A stretch of 64,000 bases of DNA, taken from Chitinophagaceae bacterium (GTDB taxonomy: Bacteria; Bacteroidota; Bacteroidia; Chitinophagales; Chitinophagaceae). The stretch is taken from the NCBI GenBank assembly GCA_019638595.1, contig JAHBTJ010000019.1:92306-156305 (forward strand), read 5' to 3'. The translations under genes and the position numbers were made by a program. The notes below the pieces were generated by a model. It was not told where the DNA came from, made no database searches, and saw nothing but the letters and a program-made list of their open reading frames with translations. Each line of letters starts with the position of its first letter. Position 1 is the stretch's first letter. This document shows, piece by piece, positions 54,204 through 62,118 of this stretch.

Positions 54204-54495
54204 GTTGATCATTTTGCGGGTTAGTAAAATTTTTTGCCCTGCCGCAGCCAAACGGTGGCTGCTGTTTGAATTGCGTATATTCTTCTTCGCTCATATTACG
54301 TATATGATCCGCGAAAGCGAAGCGGCGTTCTTTAAACGGGCCCCCAAACCGCCTTCGACGACCGGCAAACAGCCTGAATACCAGCCCCGCGATCAGCAGG
54401 AACAATGCAACCCGCAGTATAAAAAAGGGAATAAAAAATAAACCCAGCCCAATTACTACACCTGCCAGCACGGGCTTTACAATACTTCTGTTCAT
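54193..54495 (-). CDS. Small membrane protein with MSEEE motif
   Basis: 100 residues from the ATG at 54495. Two adjacent hydrophobic stretches (VLAGVVIGLGLFFIPFFILRVALFLLIAGLVFRLF), a basic RRRR segment, then IRNMSEEEYTQFKQQPPFGCGRAKNF. The NMSEEExxxFKxQ and CGR motifs also occur in the protein encoded just upstream, so the two are paralogues. Third gene of the ECF sigma operon. A role in controlling the sigma factor or metal/envelope stress sensing is inference. Confidence 0.65.
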   Translation of the reverse strand: MNRSIVKPVLAGVVIGLGLFFIPFFILRVALFLLIAGLVFRLFAGRRRRFGGPFKERRFAFADHIRNMSEEEYTQFKQQPPFGCGRAKNFTNPQNDQHEK

Positions 54496-54600
54496 TTGAA
54501 TGATTTGATGGTGATGAATGTTGTTATGATATAGTAGACGGAATTGCGGGGCGTTTACTTTACATTCATAAAAAAACTCCGGGATCATCCCGGAGCTCAC

Positions 54601-54933
54601 TTATTCTTCTTTTCTGCCGCAGCGTTGCCGCCATTGTTCTTTGAAACGGGCTCTTTCCTCCTCACTCATATTCATCCATTTTTCCCGCCAGGCACTACGG
54701 TTAAAGGGACTGCCTTTCCCGGGAGGTCCACCCCTGAAGCCGCCGAATAGTATACGGCATAGAACCAACAGCCCCAGGGCTTTCCAGTAGGTTAAATGAC
54801 CCACCTGAACCAGGTCGGGCAAAATAGCATTCCACAGCCATTGTACTACCGCGGCCATTAATAAAGCGATGGGTATAATCGCGATAAAAAAAGGAAACCG
54901 GGGCCTCTTACCGGGTATGTTTTCACTATTCAT
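54601..54933 (-). CDS. Small membrane protein with MSEEE motif
   Basis: 110 residues. Two transmembrane helices (FPFFIAIIPIALLMAAVVQWLW and YWKALGLLVLCRILFGG), a Gly/Pro-rich linker, then WREKWMNMSEEERARFKEQWRQRCGRKEE. The C-terminal motif resembles that of Spy/CpxP or RcnX-like stress proteins in its short MSEEExxxFKxxW pattern, but relationship is unproven. It begins 1 bp after the sigma factor stop codon, as anti-sigma genes often do. Confidence 0.68.
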   Translation of the reverse strand: MNSENIPGKRPRFPFFIAIIPIALLMAAVVQWLWNAILPDLVQVGHLTYWKALGLLVLCRILFGGFRGGPPGKGSPFNRSAWREKWMNMSEEERARFKEQWRQRCGRKEE

Positions 54934-54934
54934 G

Positions 54935-55462
54935 TTAAAAAGTGTTTAGTTCATTATATAAATCGGCCAGCCGGTTACGCAGGTGTTTTACTGCGTAACC
55001 TTTCCGGCTGATAATGGTTTTTATATTCTCTCCTGTTTTATCAGCTATTTCCCGGAGGGTCATATCTTCCAGTTCATTCCATATAAATACCTGGCGTTGA
55101 TTTTCGGGTAATTCGTCCAGGGCGGACATCAGCTCTTCCCAGAACAACTCTTTGAACTGGCGGGATTCCGGGCTGTCGCCCTGCGAAGCAAGAAAATCAA
55201 TCCATCCTTCTTCCCCGGTAAACAAAAACTCCTTTTTCTTTCGGTATTTGTCTGTAAGCCTGTTGCGGGCTACCCGGTATAACCAGCCGCTGATGCTGTT
55301 TATGGAATCAATGTCCACTATATGATTCGCCTGGTACCAAACATCCTGCAGGATGTCCTCAGCATCCTCGTTCGTATTGACCCTGCCGCGGATAAAGTCA
55401 AACAACCGGCCGCCATAATTTTTTACTATGGCAGCAATATTGGTTTGTCTTGATTTTTCCAT
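54935..55462 (-). CDS. ECF-type RNA polymerase sigma factor
   Basis: 175 residues from the ATG at 55462. Region 2: IVKNYGGRLFDFIRGRVNTNEDAEDILQDVWYQANHIVDIDSINSISGWLYRVARNRLTDKYRKKKE. Region 4: ALDELPENQRQVFIWNELEDMTLREIADKTGENIKTIISRKGYAVKHLR. First gene of a four-gene operon with three small membrane proteins and no FecR-type anti-sigma, so one of the small proteins may hold the sigma factor. Confidence 0.93.
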   Translation of the reverse strand: MEKSRQTNIAAIVKNYGGRLFDFIRGRVNTNEDAEDILQDVWYQANHIVDIDSINSISGWLYRVARNRLTDKYRKKKEFLFTGEEGWIDFLASQGDSPESRQFKELFWEELMSALDELPENQRQVFIWNELEDMTLREIADKTGENIKTIISRKGYAVKHLRNRLADLYNELNTF

Positions 55463-55564
55463 CGTATGATCCAAAATAGCCGTAATTTGAAAGAGAAGAC
55501 GAAGGAAATGCAATTTTACTTTAACCGGCGAAAAAATTTTAACAGGGCCGTGGGGTAGTGTAGT

Positions 55565-55780
55565 TTAAACCAAATCTATTTTCAATCCCAATGCCTGCAT
55601 GGCAAGCAATGCCTGTGCATTGCCCAGGGCATCATTTACAGGATTATGATCATGCCGTGTTTTGCGGAACAGCCTTTTCCATTCTGCATTCAACCCGGTA
55701 TCCATCTTCATACCGCAGTATAGATCTTCTATGCGACGGGCAGAAAAGCCGAACGGATTTTTATTTTTTGTGATAGCCAC
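55565..55780 (-). pseudogene. Fragment of a DEDDh 3'-5' exonuclease-like gene
   Basis: An open frame of 71 codons whose second half (GLNAEWKRLFRKTRHDHNPVNDALGNAQALLAMQALGLKI) looks like the C-terminal end of a DnaQ-type exonuclease, with the HxxxxD of the DEDDh class (HNPVND). The N-terminal three acidic motifs are absent, and the frame begins inside an inverted repeat at 55773-55817, so this is most likely a remnant. It sits just downstream of the nucleotidyltransferase operon on the same strand and may once have been its third gene. Confidence 0.5.
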
Positions 55781-55817
55781 GAATACAAAAAGATTTCATT
55801 CGTGCATTCGTGGCTAT
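55773..55817. repeat. Inverted repeat ATAGCCACGAAT
   Basis: ATAGCCACGAAT (55773-55784) and ATTCGTGGCTAT (55806-55817) are perfect 12-bp arms around 21 bp. The right arm reaches the stop codon region of the upstream nucleotidyltransferase gene; no T tail is present. Confidence 0.65.
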
Positions 55818-56878
55818 AATTGTTCTTTATAATACTCCTCCCTCATTTTAATCAATAATTTATTTACTTCTTCCTTGTCCGGTTTATCTATCAATTCAGA
55901 ATCAACATACAATGCAGGCAATTCTTTTTTCAATGTTTCGGCTTTTTGTACCAGTTCATCATATTCAAACCTACCCCGCTTTATATCCAGCAGGTATTCC
56001 CTGTCTTCACGGTGTACATTTATCTTTCCTTCAATAGCAATTTCCTTTGCCATTAATAATAAGCGAAACACATGCATCATATTTTTGGAATCGTATTTCT
56101 TTCCATGCTGCAATGTTGTGTTATATCTCGCGTCATTTCGTTTAGCTATCCAGTCCTGGTATTCTTTATAACGTTTGCAATAGATAGAATATCCATCTTT
56201 GTTGAAATACAGCAATCCAACCGGCTTTTCTCCCCTGGATATGCTGCTCAAACAAACATCATTGGCTTCTTCTTTTCGCAATATACCGGCATATTGCCCG
56301 TGTGACGAATAATATAGATTATAGCAATCCCGAAAATGCGGTACTACGCTTAATCCCAGGTCTTCCTGCCTGTAATTACTCTCCTGCAAATATTGTGATA
56401 ATGCAACGGATCTTCCATCAGCATATACATAACAAAAAGCCAGCACCGGTTTTCGTTCTTCTTCCATAGGGGTCACAATTTTCTTTTCTAAGCCATATGC
56501 TTTTTTTATTTGTGTATAGGCATAGTTGGCAAAACTCTGCTGACAAAGCTTAGATAAAAACAGCTCCGGTCGTATATTATCCATCAGCGGATGCCTGTAC
56601 AATACACAAGTTTCCGGTGTATTCAGCAACTCCAGTATATTGGGATTATTCTTACCGAGTAATTCTATAAACCTGCCGAGCTCATAATATACAATATCGT
56701 TGGTTTCATTGGCTACCTGGGGCACATAGTCCAGTGAATAAAACATTGCCCGGGGTAGCACGAATACTCCCCTGATATCTATATCAGAAGTAGCGGTATC
56801 CAGGCCATAGGCCTTACTGCCGGATACCGCCTCAAATATCAGCCAGCCATTACGCTTTACTTCCTCTGTCGTCAGCAT
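55814..56878 (-). CDS. COG3541/RlaP-type predicted nucleotidyltransferase
   Basis: 354 residues. The nucleotidyltransferase core is FEAVSGSKAYGLDTATSDIDIRGVFVLP near 15-42 (GSxAYG and DxD metal motif). A long helical C-domain follows (KKYDSKNMMHVFRLLLMAKEIAIEGKINVHREDREYLLDIKRGRFEYDEL). From comparative genomics of RNA repair as I recall it, this family (RlaP) is found near RNA ligases including RtcB. It overlaps the upstream paralogue by 29 bp, so both are translated together. Likely role: adding or priming nucleotides on damaged RNA ends; the reaction is not established. Confidence 0.82.
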   Translation of the reverse strand: MLTTEEVKRNGWLIFEAVSGSKAYGLDTATSDIDIRGVFVLPRAMFYSLDYVPQVANETNDIVYYELGRFIELLGKNNPNILELLNTPETCVLYRHPLMDNIRPELFLSKLCQQSFANYAYTQIKKAYGLEKKIVTPMEEERKPVLAFCYVYADGRSVALSQYLQESNYRQEDLGLSVVPHFRDCYNLYYSSHGQYAGILRKEEANDVCLSSISRGEKPVGLLYFNKDGYSIYCKRYKEYQDWIAKRNDARYNTTLQHGKKYDSKNMMHVFRLLLMAKEIAIEGKINVHREDREYLLDIKRGRFEYDELVQKAETLKKELPALYVDSELIDKPDKEEVNKLLIKMREEYYKEQL

Positions 56879-57614
56879 AATCGTTTACCATTTGTAAAAA
56901 ATAATTGTTTAATGCTTTGCTGTCTTCCCTGTTTACGGAAAGGTTATGTTTGGCTGTTTCGAGCATTGTAAATAATTCAGCTATCCAGTTGTTCAAACCT
57001 TTATCAGCGGGGTGAAGATACTTTTCCTCTACGGTCGCTTTCAGTTGTACCAAAGCCCGTAATTCATCCCTTCTGTCTGTATCTATTTTAGCCATTAGCC
57101 CTTCTATAGCCATTGGCAACACACTATTATCTTCTGTTATCCAGTAACAGGACAATAAAGAGCGGATCAGGTAAAAATAATTTTTAAGTTTTATTTCTTT
57201 TTGGTCTTTTAACTCTTCCCAAAACCTTTGCGCCAATGAATAGTGATGAAAGAAAACAGCCGTAGGCGAATAATATTTTTTTATCAGCGCTGAAAACGAT
57301 TGTTTAAAATCACCTGCTGCAAAATAGGTAATGGGCGATTGAAATCTTTCTATCAGGGCGGCATTCGATTTTTTTAACAGCACTAAGGATTTTTTCAAAT
57401 CCCAGCCGGTTATATCAAGTTCGCCATTCATTTGCTCTATAGTGTCTTTTTTTTGAGATAGCGACAGGTACCAGTCTCTTTCATGCATATATATAAACCG
57501 AACATCATAGTCGCTATCTGGTGAAGGAAAGCCCCATGCCCGGCTTCCGGTTTCGCAGGAATATAACAGCCTGACTCTTTTATCGGCCGCTATTTTCCCT
57601 ACGGTTTGAGTCAT
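56850..57614 (-). CDS. COG3541/RlaP-type predicted nucleotidyltransferase
   Basis: 254 residues. Core: LYSCETGSRAWGFPSPDSDYDVRFIYMHERDWYLSL near 17-52 (GSRAWG, SDYDVR), then an alpha-helical region typical of the YcgL/COG3541 group. The ATG at 57614 is used because the -7 element at 57628-57635 would start transcription near 57622, leaving the ATG at 57623 without a leader. First gene of a two-gene unit controlled by palindrome site B and therefore probably co-regulated with rtcB. Confidence 0.83.
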   Translation of the reverse strand: MTQTVGKIAADKRVRLLYSCETGSRAWGFPSPDSDYDVRFIYMHERDWYLSLSQKKDTIEQMNGELDITGWDLKKSLVLLKKSNAALIERFQSPITYFAAGDFKQSFSALIKKYYSPTAVFFHHYSLAQRFWEELKDQKEIKLKNYFYLIRSLLSCYWITEDNSVLPMAIEGLMAKIDTDRRDELRALVQLKATVEEKYLHPADKGLNNWIAELFTMLETAKHNLSVNREDSKALNNYFLQMVNDYADDRGSKA

Positions 57615-57627
57615 TGTTTGCATGAAG

Positions 57628-57664
57628 CAAAGCTAAGACAGCCCTGTGTAACCTTTTTGCACAG
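57628..57664 (-). promoter_or_regulatory. Nucleotidyltransferase-operon promoter with shared 21-bp palindrome (site B)
   Basis: CTGTGTA (57644-57650) and TGCACAG (57658-57664), spacer ACCTTTT. On the minus strand, 8 bp further, TAGCTTTG (57628-57635) is a perfect TAnnTTTG. There is no TTTG -33 element; the palindrome occupies that position. Confidence 0.82.
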
Positions 57665-57728
57665 AAAGATTTTTGTTTGTATTACCAGGATACTTCTAAC
57701 AGCATGCTTTCCATCGCCAGCCTGATAA

Positions 57729-57765
57729 ACCGGGTTCCGAACCTTTGAAAGGTTCGGAACCCGGT
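57729..57765. repeat. Perfect 37-bp palindrome
   Basis: Eighteen-base arms (left arm begins ACCGGGTTCCGAACC) mirror exactly around a central G at 57747. It has no T tail and lies between two divergent promoters, so it is not an ordinary terminator. Confidence 0.85.
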
Positions 57766-57797
57766 AATAGTTACAAGTAACTTTAAGGAACTTATTT

Positions 57798-57805
57798 TAC
57801 ATTTG
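57798..57805 (+). promoter_or_regulatory. -7 promoter element for the dynamin-like gene
   Basis: TACATTTG fits TAnnTTTG, 28 bp before the ATG at 57834. Confidence 0.5.
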
Positions 57806-57833
57806 AAAGGCAGAACCTCAATTCAACAGGCAT

Positions 57834-59570
57834 ATGAATCAGTTTACAGATCAAAAAGTGAGCAAATACAGAGCTAAGCTCGATGAGCTGGCTAAAGATG
57901 TGCATAGCCTTACCATTATCATAAACCACGAAGAACTTGCAGAAACAGTGAGCGCCCTGCGCAACAGGATAAATGAGCCATACATGTTTGTTATTGTTGG
58001 GGAGGTGAAGGCGGGTAAATCAAGCTTTATCAATGCTTTACTGGATACAGGGAAAGAAATAGCGAAAGCTGCTCCCCAGCCGATGACGGATACGATACAA
58101 CAAATTGTATGGGGTGAACAGGAAGAAGTGATTGTGCTGAATCCCTTTCTGAAAAGAATTACACAACCTGTAGAAATACTGAAAGAGATTGCTATTGTAG
58201 ATACGCCCGGCACTAATACAATAGTAGAAAAACACCAGGAAATAACGGAATCGTTCATACCTGGCAGCGATTTAATCGTATTCGTGTTCGAAAGTAAAAA
58301 TCCTTACCGGCAAAGCGCATGGAGCTTTCTTGATTTTATACACAAAGACTGGCAGAAGAAGATCATCTTCGTAATGCAGCAAAAAGATTTGATGAGTGCA
58401 GAAGATTTAATGGTGAACATGAACGGCGTAAGGGAGCAGGCAGAAAGAAAAGGACTTTCCGATCCGTCCGTATTTGCTGTTAGCGCCAAGCTGGAGCTGG
58501 ATGGGAATAAAGAAGAGAGCGGGTTTAAAGATGTGCGTGAATATATAGCGAAAAATATCACGGGGGGTAAAGCGCCTTACCTTAAGCTTCAGAACAACCT
58601 CGCAACTTTAGCGAATATAGAAAACAGGATCGGGCAGGGTATTGAGCTGAGGAAAAAGCAATTAGAGCTGGATACTGCCTTCCGGACCGATATCAAAAGC
58701 TCCCTGGATGAACAGGAAGTCCGCTCTAAAAAACAGGTGGAGATACTGGTAAAAATTATTTTGAACGCCTATGATAATGCAACCGGGAAAGCAACTGCCG
58801 AGTTGAATGAAGGACTTAGCTTTGGCTCCATGCTGAAGCGCTCGTTCTCGTCTATTTTCAGCAAAAAGGAAAGTATGAAAAGCTGGCTGCAGGGCCTTGC
58901 CCGGAAGCTGGAAAATGATTTGAATCATGATTTGAAAAAGGGACTGGACGAAGGAGTTGGCAGTGTGGTTGACAGTATACAGCAGATGGCAAAAATTATT
59001 CAACTGAAGGTGCAGAGCTCGCAAACAGTATTGAAAAACGATCATGAAGTATTCAGCGATATCGCTGAAAAGAGAAACCATATCATGTATGATCTTCAAA
59101 GCAAATTCAATGATTTTATAGAAAAGTCTGAAAACTTTAAAGACCAGTCGCTTTTCCCCGACCAGTCTAATGTGTCTACCGGTATTGCGACGGGAAGCGG
59201 TATAGCGGTAGTGGGAATAATAATTGCGGCCGTTACTAAAATCGCGGCTTTTGATGTTACCGGGGGATTGCTGACTGCTGTAGGGATCATATTTGCCGGG
59301 GCTACTTCTGTTCTTAAAAAGAAGAAGGTGATGGATACGTTCAGATCGGAGATTGCTAACAGTCGTATTAAGCTCGATTCGGAAATACGCGATCAGTTAT
59401 CGAAATACATTGTTCAGTTAAAGTACAGGATTGATGATAATTTCAAGAACTTTGATATCATGTTAGACCAGGAATCCAGGCAATTGGATAAAGTGGGTAA
59501 TGCTTTCAGTTCGTTAAACGATACATTCACCGTGCTGCAAACCGAAATCAGGGAACTTACCGGGTTATGA
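57834..59570 (+). CDS. Dynamin-like GTPase
   Basis: 578-residue bacterial dynamin/GTPase. G-domain motifs: P-loop GEVKAGKSSFINALL near 54-68, switch Thr in PMTDTIQQIVWG, DTPGTN (G3) near 123-128 and QKDLMS (G4-like). A long helical middle is followed by a hydrophobic membrane-binding hairpin (GIAVVGIIIAAVTKIAAFDVTGGLLTAVGIIFAGATSVL, about 460-500) and a helical tail. Such proteins remodel or protect membranes, and some act in phage or stress defence. It is divergent from the nucleotidyltransferase operon, but its own promoter lacks the palindrome. Confidence 0.87.
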   Translation: MNQFTDQKVSKYRAKLDELAKDVHSLTIIINHEELAETVSALRNRINEPYMFVIVGEVKAGKSSFINALLDTGKEIAKAAPQPMTDTIQQIVWGEQEEVIVLNPFLKRITQPVEILKEIAIVDTPGTNTIVEKHQEITESFIPGSDLIVFVFESKNPYRQSAWSFLDFIHKDWQKKIIFVMQQKDLMSAEDLMVNMNGVREQAERKGLSDPSVFAVSAKLELDGNKEESGFKDVREYIAKNITGGKAPYLKLQNNLATLANIENRIGQGIELRKKQLELDTAFRTDIKSSLDEQEVRSKKQVEILVKIILNAYDNATGKATAELNEGLSFGSMLKRSFSSIFSKKESMKSWLQGLARKLENDLNHDLKKGLDEGVGSVVDSIQQMAKIIQLKVQSSQTVLKNDHEVFSDIAEKRNHIMYDLQSKFNDFIEKSENFKDQSLFPDQSNVSTGIATGSGIAVVGIIIAAVTKIAAFDVTGGLLTAVGIIFAGATSVLKKKKVMDTFRSEIANSRIKLDSEIRDQLSKYIVQLKYRIDDNFKNFDIMLDQESRQLDKVGNAFSSLNDTFTVLQTEIRELTGL

Positions 59571-59715
59571 TCCTGCCGGGTTTTGCGAAAAAAATATTCT
59601 CATTCATTCTGAAAAAATTTTCACTACCTCCCAGGGCATCGTCAAAAGATTAGCGTTCTTCTTTCAAAAACACGCTTATTGCCTCTGCTTCGGTATCCAT
59701 TTATCAGCAGAGGGT

Positions 59716-60003
59716 TTATTTTGCCCAAACATCTTTATATTCTTCAGGATGGCGCCTGAACTGCATAAGAACGTAGGGGCAAAGCGGAACGATCTGTAAA
59801 TTATTTTCCCTGGCATAGCTTACAAGCCGGGCTAGCAACAGTTTTGCAAAGCCTTTGCCCTCATAAGCGGGGGCTACCTCTGTATGAAAAACGGTCAACC
59901 GGGTATCCTTTATTGCTATATCCATAAAGCCCGCCTTTATATCATCTGAAAATACCTGTACTTCGCCCTTGTTATTGTTCAGCACAACGGTTGTTTTTTC
60001 CAT
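59716..60003 (-). CDS. GNAT family N-acetyltransferase (YjdJ-like)
   Basis: Short acetyltransferase of 95 residues from the ATG at 60003. It matches the small single-domain YjdJ-type: TVVLNNNKGEVQVFSDDIKAGFMDIAIKDTRLTVFHTEVAPAYEGKGFAKLLLARLVSYARENNLQIVPLCPYV, with the acetyl-CoA-binding GKGFAKLL. The ATG at 60003 gives the family-sized protein; the longer frame reaches into the neighbouring gene. The acceptor is unknown. Confidence 0.85.
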   Translation of the reverse strand: MEKTTVVLNNNKGEVQVFSDDIKAGFMDIAIKDTRLTVFHTEVAPAYEGKGFAKLLLARLVSYARENNLQIVPLCPYVLMQFRRHPEEYKDVWAK

Positions 60004-60080
60004 GTTGTTTAGTTTAACTGCTTTTTGTATTTCACAAAATGATAAAGCTATGCACGAAGAATAGCTGCAACCAAAGCGAT

Positions 60081-60941
60081 TCATTTTTCTTTATATACTT
60101 TCCAAACATTTTCCAGGGCCTGGTCGTAACCCTTCCTGTCGGAGAAAATGATTGGATTATACGTATCTCCCGGTTTGCGTTTTTGATGCAAGCCGAACTG
60201 GCCGGCATGGGAGGCCACCCAGATATCAAACTGCAGATCCTTCATAGCTGTAAGGCTGTTGGCAATATCTGTTTTTATACCGGGGTATTCTTTTACTTCC
60301 GCAAACTTCCGGGAAATAATGATAGTAGGAATATTAGCGATCAATACTTTATAGCTGCGATCTTCGTCTGTAACATCCAGCATATAGCTGCAGGAGCCTT
60401 TGGTATGACCGGGATGATGAAGCAATATTAGTCTGGTGTCGTCCAGTTGAATCACATCTCTATCGTTTAATAGCTTGTCAGGCACGATAGGCGCGAAACT
60501 CACGCCTATATAAGCCAATTCATAATCTGTAGCTCCCCCGGATCTTACTTCAGGAGCATCTGCGGCATCTACCCAAAACTGCGCGCCGGTTTCCTTTTTA
60601 ATGGCAGCCATAGCGCCCATATGATCCCAGTGTGCTTGGGTGGTAAGCAGTATTTTTATATCCCTGTATTTAAACCCGAGCCTTTCAATATTCTTTTTTA
60701 TTTGCTGGCGGGAGTTTGCCAGTCCCGTATTAATTAAAATATTTCCTTTTTCTGTAACTACCAGGTACGAAGCCAGGTCGTAAGTGCCTACATAATACAG
60801 GTTACCTGCAATACGAAAAGGCTCATACGGCTTTGACCAGTCTGTAGGATTGTTTTGAGGTTCATTGACCTTTTGTGCATGCAGGCCCGGTGTAAAATGC
60901 AGGCTGATAATTATCAGGATATACCCGGTAAGTTGTTTCAT
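60081..60941 (-). CDS. Subclass B3 metallo-beta-lactamase, GOB-like (Gln at the first zinc ligand)
   Basis: Exported zinc hydrolase of 286 residues (signal peptide MKQLTGYILIIISLHFTPGLHA-Q). The zinc motif reads TQAHWDHMGA with Q102, H104, D106 and H107, then H179 in HHPGHTKGS and H245 in ASHAGQFGLH. In classical B3 enzymes the first position is His; Gln there is the trait of the GOB (B3-Q) enzymes of Elizabethkingia. GOB-type enzymes hydrolyse penicillins, cephalosporins and carbapenems; activity of this one is untested. Chromosomal, single gene. Confidence 0.85.
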   Translation of the reverse strand: MKQLTGYILIIISLHFTPGLHAQKVNEPQNNPTDWSKPYEPFRIAGNLYYVGTYDLASYLVVTEKGNILINTGLANSRQQIKKNIERLGFKYRDIKILLTTQAHWDHMGAMAAIKKETGAQFWVDAADAPEVRSGGATDYELAYIGVSFAPIVPDKLLNDRDVIQLDDTRLILLHHPGHTKGSCSYMLDVTDEDRSYKVLIANIPTIIISRKFAEVKEYPGIKTDIANSLTAMKDLQFDIWVASHAGQFGLHQKRKPGDTYNPIIFSDRKGYDQALENVWKVYKEK

Positions 60942-60966
60942 CCGGCAAAATTAATTATTAGTTTTA

Positions 60967-61024
60967 ACAGGGACGGAGTCTCTGAAGAACATAGGGAATA
61001 CGAAGTCTGGAGACTTCGTACAGC
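60967..61024 (-). repeat. Two-hairpin interspersed repeat, copy 1
   Basis: On the minus strand: a 10-bp hairpin (TACGAAGTCT, loop CC, AGACTTCGTA), the linker CCCTATGTTCT, and a second weaker hairpin. Copy 2 lies at 63939-63995 on the + strand; 39 of the 47 core positions are identical and two stem pairs differ in a compensatory way. A half copy (GGAGACTTCGTACAGCGG) lies near 61196. Confidence 0.75.
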
Positions 61025-61230
61025 GGGGTGTGTGCGAAGTCGGAGGCCATAAACGTTTGAAACCTGCGAAAATGCCGCTCCTACGGAGCTTTGTCAATGC
61101 ATTACTTTATAATTGCCACCAAACTTTCGCGTCTATGACGCTATAAAATTGCTGATATGGCAGCCTTCAAAATAACGTTTCGAACACCTATGGCCGGAGA
61201 CTTCGTACAGCGGGCTTCGTACAGCGGCTG
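61025..61230. other. Non-coding region of repeat fragments
   Basis: About 200 bp with three copies of CTTCGTACAGCGG in all (one at the edge of copy 1 and two near 61200-61226) and other palindromic scraps, but no gene. Confidence 0.45.
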
Positions 61231-61929
61231 TTATACTCTTTCCGTAACAATACGCGTATTGCCCAGGTAGCTGAACCGGACCTGCAAAGTATCCCCTTCT
61301 TTGAGGTCGCTGTTCTGTCCTTTTGTAATGGGAAGCTTTGATTGCAGGTTGCCGCCATACAAATCAAGATATACAGCATAAGGAGAGATTCTCGTTACTA
61401 CAGCCTCCACAGGCGTATTATGTTTGTAGGCCTGTATTGCCTTCCTGAAGTCAGGGATATAATCGTGGTTGAACAATTCTGCACTAATACGTCCCGGTTT
61501 ATCCGTATGTAGCAACCTGAACTCAACAGGTTCGTTGTAATCCTTTTCTGTTGGCGCTTTTTCCCATTTTGATATTTCGAGCGGGAAAAAAATATAGCTT
61601 CCTCTTTCTTTTATAAACAAAGCATCCTCGGCCCTTTTCAGGTAACCGGTAAAGCGATTGTCGGCGGCAGCTTTATCTAACAGCTTTTGCAGTTCATTGT
61701 TGTACAGGAACTTGAGGTTATACGCAATCAGGCTGGCTCCGCGGTTGGCTCCTTTTACCTGGAAGCTGACTTCATCACCAAGCCTGTAGGTATGCCTGAG
61801 CTTTTCGGCCGACTCATTCATCCTGCAGGTAATGGTGCGCTTGCGATCATTGTGCATATACGCTACTGATACATAATTTTTCTCGTGGTTGATAGAGGTG
61901 ACCTTACCTGTAAATACATCTTTGCCCAT
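61231..61929 (-). CDS. S1/OB-fold RNA-binding-like protein
   Basis: 232 residues from the ATG at 61929; the upstream extension is not protein-like. Two or three OB/S1-like beta modules: GKDVFTGKVTSINHEKNYVSVAYMHNDRKRTITCRM at the start and NTPVEAVVTRISPYAVYLDLYGGNLQSKLPI...LKEGDTLQVRFSYLGNTRIV at the end, joined by a helical stretch with FPLEISKWEKAPTEKD. Probably binds nucleic acid. Located next to the SPFH gene of the RNA-repair cluster on the same strand but 190 bp away, with no palindrome of its own. No named family recognised. Confidence 0.62.
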   Translation of the reverse strand: MGKDVFTGKVTSINHEKNYVSVAYMHNDRKRTITCRMNESAEKLRHTYRLGDEVSFQVKGANRGASLIAYNLKFLYNNELQKLLDKAAADNRFTGYLKRAEDALFIKERGSYIFFPLEISKWEKAPTEKDYNEPVEFRLLHTDKPGRISAELFNHDYIPDFRKAIQAYKHNTPVEAVVTRISPYAVYLDLYGGNLQSKLPITKGQNSDLKEGDTLQVRFSYLGNTRIVTERV

Positions 61930-62118
61930 CTGTGTAATTTGGGCAAAGTTGAAGAAAAAGCCGGAGAACAAATAATAATAGAAATGGAAGATGCAGCGAT
62001 TTGCTGATATGGTAAGGAGGGTAGAGAAGCTTTTCGGCCGGTATAACAGGTAACCACCAAAATGAGAATGGGCAAAACTTCAAATCTTACCCATCTCATA
62101 TAATCCCAAAATCCCGGT

